A program made the position numbers and the translations under genes. From Triatoma infestans (lineage: Eukaryota; Arthropoda; Insecta; Hemiptera; Reduviidae): DNA of 64,000 nt. Shown here one piece after another: positions 58,886-64,000 of the stretch. Each line of letters begins with the position of its first letter. Within the stretch, counting starts at the first letter, position 1. The stretch lies in the NCBI GenBank assembly GCA_011037195.1, contig JAAEAF010002634.1:62001-126000 (forward strand), read 5' to 3'. The notes below the pieces were generated by a model. It was not told where the DNA came from and searched no databases. It was given only the letters and a program-made list of their open reading frames with translations.

Positions 58886-59935
58886 AAAAACAAAACAGGG
58901 GGGTGGAATGAACAGCTGCTATTTAATAAGAAGAGGTTGTTGCCACGAGCAGAAGCTTCTTTCTTCAGTTTGGTTGGATATCAAGATATGAATTGTATCT
59001 GTGTGCGCGTGCGTGAGTTCATTTTTCTTTTTCTAATTTAGATACAGTTGAGAAGTGCGCAGTAGACTCTAAAAATGGATCTTTTAAAATGTTCGCTTGT
59101 ATAGCCTAATTGTAATTTAATGTATCGCTTCTGTATATATAAAATATGCATTATTATATACGAGTATATATGTACATATAAATTAAAAATTTTCCCCTGT
59201 AAGTTAGGCAGCGGTAACACTTGGCCGCGCTCCGTTCTATTAATAATATTATTGTAATTTACGAGCTGTATTTCTCTTAGATGTGTTTGGCTTCTTTTTT
59301 TAAGGAAAAGAAAAAAGATATAGAGAAGGCAGTTGTAAGATGGTCGTCATGGTGATATACACGGTCTTGAACCGCCAAGATCATTTCAACAGGAGGGCTA
59401 CTCGTTTGCAATGTGCATAATAAATTCCACTTTCCTAGAATAATAAAAGCTGTTATTATTACTAATTTAATCAGCTGACACCAAAATAAAATTACAAAAT
59501 AACAAAAAATGTCTATTAAATCTAAGCAAACTTATATTTTATTCGTACAAAGTCTTATGCATATAAGTTTTAAGTTTGATACATATTCACATAAAACCTG
59601 TACATAAGAATCTGCAGTGGATTACCATAAATTCATATTAGACTAATCGTAAATTCATATTTAACTCTTATTATTATTAGTATGAGGTATTTACAAAAGA
59701 TACAAATAGAATCATATCAATAATCTCAATACAAATAATATAAATTGTCAAACAATATGCACTATCCATCACAATTACAATACTAAAAATAAACTATATG
59801 GTAAATCATATTAACTTATATACTTATACTATAATAGATACTTACCTACCAATAAGAGTGAATCAGATTTAAATGGCCCTAAATTATTATACATGGGGTC
59901 AATTATACATGGGGTCCATTATACATGGGGTCAAT
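58886..59935. other. AT-rich non-coding stretch with 16-bp tandem repeat
   Basis: No gene seen. At 59887-59934 a 16-bp unit (TTATACATGGGGTCAA) is repeated three times with one substitution. Confidence 0.6.
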
Positions 59936-60480
59936 TATAAACAAATAGATATGGTTTGAAACACTCACAGGACTTTCTCTTACTCTGATTAATTTTCTTA
60001 AAAATTGCGACGTTACGATGTTTAGTTGGGCTAGCCATAAAAATGGTGGTGGAGATTCTACTTGTATACCTGAGCACTCTATGTCAAAACCAAGAAAGCT
60101 TGTGCAAATTAAAATTTAAACCTGACTGACGGCCTCCCCTCAATACACCTCTATAATTAATTTTCAGAATTTTTTTTAAAAATGAAATTGATACGTTTCT
60201 ATCTATACAGGAAGCAAGCATTCCTTGTTTAACGAAAATCGTTGTAACCGTTTTCAAGAAAATTCCAAAATAATAAAAAAACTGACCGTGGGGAAAGTCG
60301 CACTTTCTGGTTAGCCGATTTTCTATAAATATGGAATTCTATCAATGTTTCTAAACACTGGGTCTGAGAGTTGGCTATATTGTACCGGCTCCTTATTTGT
60401 TCCACCCTCGTAAAATGGTTAATAGGATAGCTTGTGACATCTGGTTTGGGAAGCATCAAATACTTCCTTTAGCTGCTATG
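59936..60480 (-). repeat. HR repeat, reverse
   Basis: 'atatggtttgaaacactcacaggactttctcttac', 'cctctataattaattttcagaa', 'cgaaaatcgttgtaaccgttttcaagaaaattccaaaataata', 'gtcgcactttctggttagccgattttctataaatatggaattc'. Confidence 0.8.
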
Positions 60481-60692
60481 TTGTCTTTTTTTTAGACTGT
60501 GAGCTGAAGAAGAGTGAGTTTGTTCAGCGAAGACCACTTTGTGTAAGTTGTATTGCAATTTTTTGAGTACCTGGCTAAGGACAATATAGATAGTACGTCA
60601 GTAGAAACAGTATTCAGGTGTATCTGATTGTTGGCTTATCGAGCAGCAAGTTTCCAGAAAAAACACAAAATAGTTTTAGTGTGTTTTTTATT

Positions 60693-60739
60693 TAAAACCT
60701 GACGTTTCGGCAAACATTGTTTGTAATCTTCAGAGGCTC
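60693..60739 (-). ncRNA. Hammerhead-ribozyme-like motif with 7-bp stem I
   Basis: Minus strand: AGAGCCT, intact CTGAAGA, stem II CAAAC-AAT-GTTTG, CC, intact GAAA, palindromic ACGT helix III, GTC cleavage triplet, then AGGTTTT, which pairs with AGAGCCT over seven positions (two G·U). All core bases are intact; the base pair that should close stem II next to the core (10.1-11.1) is missing. No inverted-repeat partner or Penelope ORF was seen nearby. Confidence 0.6.
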
Positions 60740-60794
60740 TCTTAAAGTAAGAGAAGTTTGGAAAATTTGTTATAACATCTTGGGTTGTGTCAAT

Positions 60795-61055
60795 AGTTAT
60801 TATGAGTAATTATATAACAGCTCAAACGATTTTCTAATCATGGTATATCAACTATATATAGAGCTGCATCTTTTACATGAAACATCTCTCCAGGCTATTG
60901 TGGGGAGGAATGGAGTTATGATTTCCTCTAAAGTTTTATCTTAGTTTATTATACGACTCCTTCATCTAAATAATATTATTTAGAATGAAATAGGTTGACA
61001 AAATTACGAGTTTGAAGTAAATCCATTGGCCGGAAGTGCGTTTGTACAGAAACAG
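60795..61055 (+). repeat. HR repeat, forward, left half of palindromic junction
   Basis: 'caaacgattttctaatcatggtatatcaactatatatagagctgcatcttttacatgaaacatctctccagg', 'gagtttgaagtaaatccattggccggaagtgcgtttgtac'. Confidence 0.8.
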
Positions 61056-61450
61056 TATAAACCACCCCCAAAAGTGCCCTTAAATGAATTATTCCAGAGA
61101 AATGCGTCGAATAAAAGTTGTAGCTGTTTGTATGTTTAAAGAAAATCAGAACCGTTTTTGAGAAAATCACAAAAAGCTGAAAAAACCATTCAGTCAAGGG
61201 GCATTTTCGGCTGATAGACTTTGCCCGAAATCTTCGTGTCCGATGCGTTGGTAGTACCTAAACGGAATACCAAGTCTGAGCATCACGCAACCTTTAGTTT
61301 TTTAGATATTCTTTTCATATTCATACACACACACATACAGACCATTTTCTGGAAACCCCTTTTTCGGAACAGGGGACCCCAAACGTGTATTTCCGGTGAA
61401 AATGCAATTTCGAAAATCTGACACGATCGCAACACCCCCTCTTATAATAT
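61056..61450 (-). repeat. HR repeat, reverse, right half of palindromic junction
   Basis: 'aaatgaattattccagagaaatgcgtcgaataaaagttgtagctg', 'gtttaaagaaaatcagaaccgtttttgagaaaatcac', 'ggtagtacctaaacggaataccaag', 'caggggaccccaaacgtgtatttccggtgaaaatgcaatttcgaaaatctgacacgatcgcaac'. Very well preserved. Confidence 0.85.
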
Positions 61451-61645
61451 TGAGATAAATTACTTTGGGGCAAGTGGGGGAGTTGGACAAGCAATATGTT
61501 ACTGTTTCACTGATACACCTGTGTTTATAAAACATTAAGAAATGGTTTATGAAGATCGATGGAATGTTCTTTACTATTAGCTTTTATTATTCACTTTTAA
61601 AAAAAGGAATGTAAGGGAATCAAGAGTTGGTGTTTTTACTTTCTC

Positions 61646-62800
61646 TTATTTTTTATACATAAACCGTGTGTGTCTGTGGTAATAAAAATTGTTAAGGTGA
61701 GAGGAGAAGATAGAAGGACCAGGCGGTGCTCGTTCTAACAGGGCGGGAGGATGTTTGGTGTTGTGTGCAGTAATATGACGAATGACGATCATAACCGAGC
61801 GGACAATCCTGCTGCCTACTGTGCTCCTGTTAGAGATATTATCTAGAGATATAAATCCAGGGACCCAGTTGTCCCTAGCCAAGCAGAGAGAGAGAGAGCG
61901 AGACACAGACAGAAGACTTGATTCTTTTTAAATAACACATCAATCGTTGTAAGGCCTCCGACTTGAAAATAATATACCAGGAGGGAAGTGGACCCCAGGG
62001 GCCGAGGTTCACCTGTGTTTACAGCACCCAACCGGCAGTGGCATTATTCCCTGAGAGGGGAGGAAGGAATTGTAGAGTAGCGCCGGGGCAATAAGGTGAA
62101 CTACAGCAGTAGTCGTGCGTTATGGTAATGGGGTCGCCTGCGTTCGTCTTCCCGGCAGGGCGCCCAACTGCTCCCAGGACTTGTAGATCCTATCCTCGCG
62201 CCCATATTTACTGCTTAAAGGAAAAGAAGTGTACATAAACACATACACAAAACACACACTCATAGAAAACATATACACAGTTCCCTGGGGTTATATCTTC
62301 TCTGTCTTGACTTCCATTGTCTACTGTACACACTCGTAACTTCCAACCGTAGGCAATATGTCAACGAGCTCTTTACCTAGACACCGAGGCCGTTGTACCG
62401 TGAGGTGAGGTCGACCGTACGGGCGCGCCTTCCTTCATGTCACCAATATTTCATATCTATTTATCGGTGGATTATTCATAATAAAAAAAAAAAATAATGT
62501 CCCCATAGTAGGGGGACCGTGTCTCCAGGAGTGCAGGAGAGCCCGGCCTATCTGTCTTAGTGTTGGTAGTTTGCTTTACGATCTACACAGGTCTCCCTAC
62601 AAGACTCACAGGACGAGCCTCCTTGGGACCTAATCATAGTGAACTATGTTCCACACAATTCATTCCTGCTCCTTTATACTTACAAAAACAGAAAGCGGCC
62701 GGATACTATAAATTATATAAATGTCCATGCGGTGACCATGTAGTATTGTCCGCCGTAATATTATCTATCGATGGTAGTATCGATTAAAGCACAGTAGCAT
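61646..62800. other. GC- and CpG-richer non-HR segment
   Basis: The longest stretch of the window without HR or recognised transposon sequence, with visibly more G+C and many CpGs (for example GGGCGCGCC near 62420). Several GA and CA tracts occur. Open frames on both strands up to 86 codons have no recognisable domain. It could hold an untranslated exon, promoter or other single-copy element; nothing more can be said. Confidence 0.35.
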
Positions 62801-62939
62801 TATAAATATTAAGTGACCAGATGTTTGGCCGCTTTGCCTTCTATTTATCCATTTTTTGTTTTTAATTCTCCATAGTACCAGAAAGATGCGCCACATTATT
62901 AAAACAATCATGTTTCTGACAGGCACATGTTTGTTGTTT

Positions 62940-63335
62940 CAAGGAAGTACACATAAAATTTTCAAGATCGATTTTTCTCAGAAATACATATTTTGAGGTA
63001 CCATTCGAGATTTGTTCAAAAATGACTTCAACCATTTTCTTTTAACTTTGCACTTTAACAACACAATAAATTCCTATATTTTTATTGGTCAACATTTCTC
63101 CAGGAAAATTGACTTTTGTAAGATTCTGGGAAACAACAACTTACGCTTTCCTCTAAAGTGTCATTTCATTAAAATGGACGGTACTACCACCTACATAATA
63201 TGACAAAGTAATTAGTGTATTGCTAGAATTTGAATTTGAAGAAAATCTAATAACCAGAAATGGGAATAAAAAAAGAATAGATTCTGAATTTTCGAGAATT
63301 TTCTCAAAATCGGCTACGATTTATTTTCAACCATT
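62940..63335 (+). repeat. HR repeat, forward
   Basis: 'caagatcgatttttctcagaaatacatattttgaggtacc', 'aatgacttcaaccattttcttttaactttgcactttaac', 'tttattggtcaacatttctccaggaaaattgacttttg', 'tttgaatttgaagaaaatctaataaccagaaatggg'. Confidence 0.8.
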
Positions 63336-63364
63336 GGAACGCTAACACTCTCACCTACACTCAT

Positions 63365-63383
63365 ACACCACACACACGCACAG

Positions 63384-63412
<29 letters not shown>
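63365..63412. repeat. (CA)n(TA)n microsatellite
   Basis: CA-rich then TA-rich run immediately upstream of the retrotransposon fragment. Confidence 0.9.
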
Positions 63413-63414
<2 letters not shown>

Positions 63415-63427
63415 AAATAAAATAGAC

Positions 63428-63679
63428 AATCCAGCTTGTTCTTGCGATTCACAAACTCGACAGACAGTAGAACATCTAATATTCGAATGCCCTGGAATTC
63501 TTCCTTCACGAAGCAAGTTAGACAGTGATTCTTTGCGGTTGCAGATGGCCTATTTCCAAAAAGTATTTTCTGAGAGTAGTATGGAGAGGAGAGACGAACA
63601 GCCTTATAGAGAGTATTTTCAAAATTTTGGAATAATCAATAAAAGAAAATGTTGGCATATAATAATAATAATAAAATAA
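63428..63679 (+). pseudogene. Non-LTR retrotransposon C-terminal fragment
   Basis: An open frame without its own start encodes 83 residues beginning NPACSCDSQTRQTVEHLIFE and then CPGILPS: a C-x-C...H-x4-C knuckle with the usual 'E.H....CP' spacing. It ends in the (AAT)n tail, so the stop falls within the microsatellite. It is thus a short 5'-truncated copy, different in sequence from the relics at 10 and 32 kb. The knuckle's first spacing is C-x-C rather than C-x2-C, as in some R1/Jockey-like elements. Confidence 0.75.
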
Positions 63680-63904
63680 ATAATAAAAATTTAAAAAAAT
63701 AAATAAATAGAAATAGTAAAAAATAAAAAAAGAAACAAATGTATGTAGAATAAAGAAAATGAGTACAGATTAAAAATAAACTCGATGAAAAATAAACGAA
63801 ATATATGTAAGTTCAGAATCAAGAATTACAACTTTAGACTGGATAGTTAGATTATGCCATTTACAGTAATTTTATTTGATTTTGATCATTATGATTTTGA
63901 TAGT

Positions 63905-63935
<31 letters not shown>

Positions 63936-64000
63936 TTTTTAATAAGTTTAATATTTTAGATTTCATTTATTTTGGTTTTTACTCGATTTATAAAGCATAC
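63680..64000. other. AT-rich tail and (TA)n microsatellite
   Basis: A-rich sequence after the retrotransposon tail, then a (TA)n run at about 63905-63930. No gene seen. Confidence 0.6.

Overview
This window looks like AT-rich, repeat-dominated nuclear DNA from an invertebrate animal. It has long A/T stretches, many dinucleotide microsatellites, (TTA)n and (AAT)n tails of non-LTR retrotransposons, tRNA-derived SINE-like sequences and old diverged interspersed repeats. There is no sign of bacterial gene packing or of an operon. The reverse-transcriptase fragments and the (TTA)n-tailed element remind me of arthropod, possibly hemipteran, genomes. That assignment is a guess from memory and has not been searched. 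I found no complete host gene. Almost every open frame over 60 codons here is chance translation of repeats, and the recognisable coding remnants belong to retrotransposons.

The main constituent is one diverged interspersed repeat, called HR here. Copies on both strands cover roughly a quarter to a third of the window. HR carries signature words such as AACCGGAAGTGCGACTTTAC, GATTTTCTTTAAACTTGGA and a palindromic TTACTTTCTCTTACTG/GTAAGAGAAAGTA segment. It encodes nothing I recognise. It acts as an old background into which younger elements have inserted: a solo LTR at 43.6 kb with a CTAG target duplication, a solo-LTR-like insertion at 26.0-26.6 kb, an RTE-type fragment and a fold-back at 23.7-24.6 kb, a fold-back at 19.0-19.3 kb, and a SINE at 22.2-22.4 kb.

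Retrotransposon coding relics lie at 7.3-7.45 kb (minus), 9.66-10.67 kb (plus, 5'-truncated, with a 13-bp target duplication), 23.7-24.4 kb (plus), 31.8-33.3 kb (plus) and 63.4-63.7 kb (plus). Three of these keep the Cys/His knuckle found at the C-terminus of many non-LTR elements.

The most interesting system is a set of nine short sequences with hammerhead-ribozyme architecture: CUGANGA, stem II, GAAA, a very short palindromic helix III, then a UH cleavage site. They lie at about 9.5 (two), 18.7, 19.1, 19.25, 24.6, 46.2, 46.4 and 60.7 kb. Six are paired, one in each arm of three fold-back (inverted-repeat) elements. This matches the minimal hammerheads known from Penelope-like retroelements, but no Penelope RT or GIY-YIG coding sequence is visible here. 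The paired fold-back arrangement therefore deserves checking as a possible non-autonomous ribozyme-bearing family.

Other points: a 298-bp exact-looking tandem duplication at 38.85-39.45 kb with a third partial copy 2,040 bp downstream; a 50-bp minisatellite at 7.5 kb; a fold-back at 57.8-58.0 kb whose arms each carry a GC-box-like word and a CACGTG word; two exon-like open segments at 20.6 kb (minus, one membrane segment) and 33.5 kb (plus); and a GC- and CpG-richer non-HR stretch at 61.65-62.8 kb.
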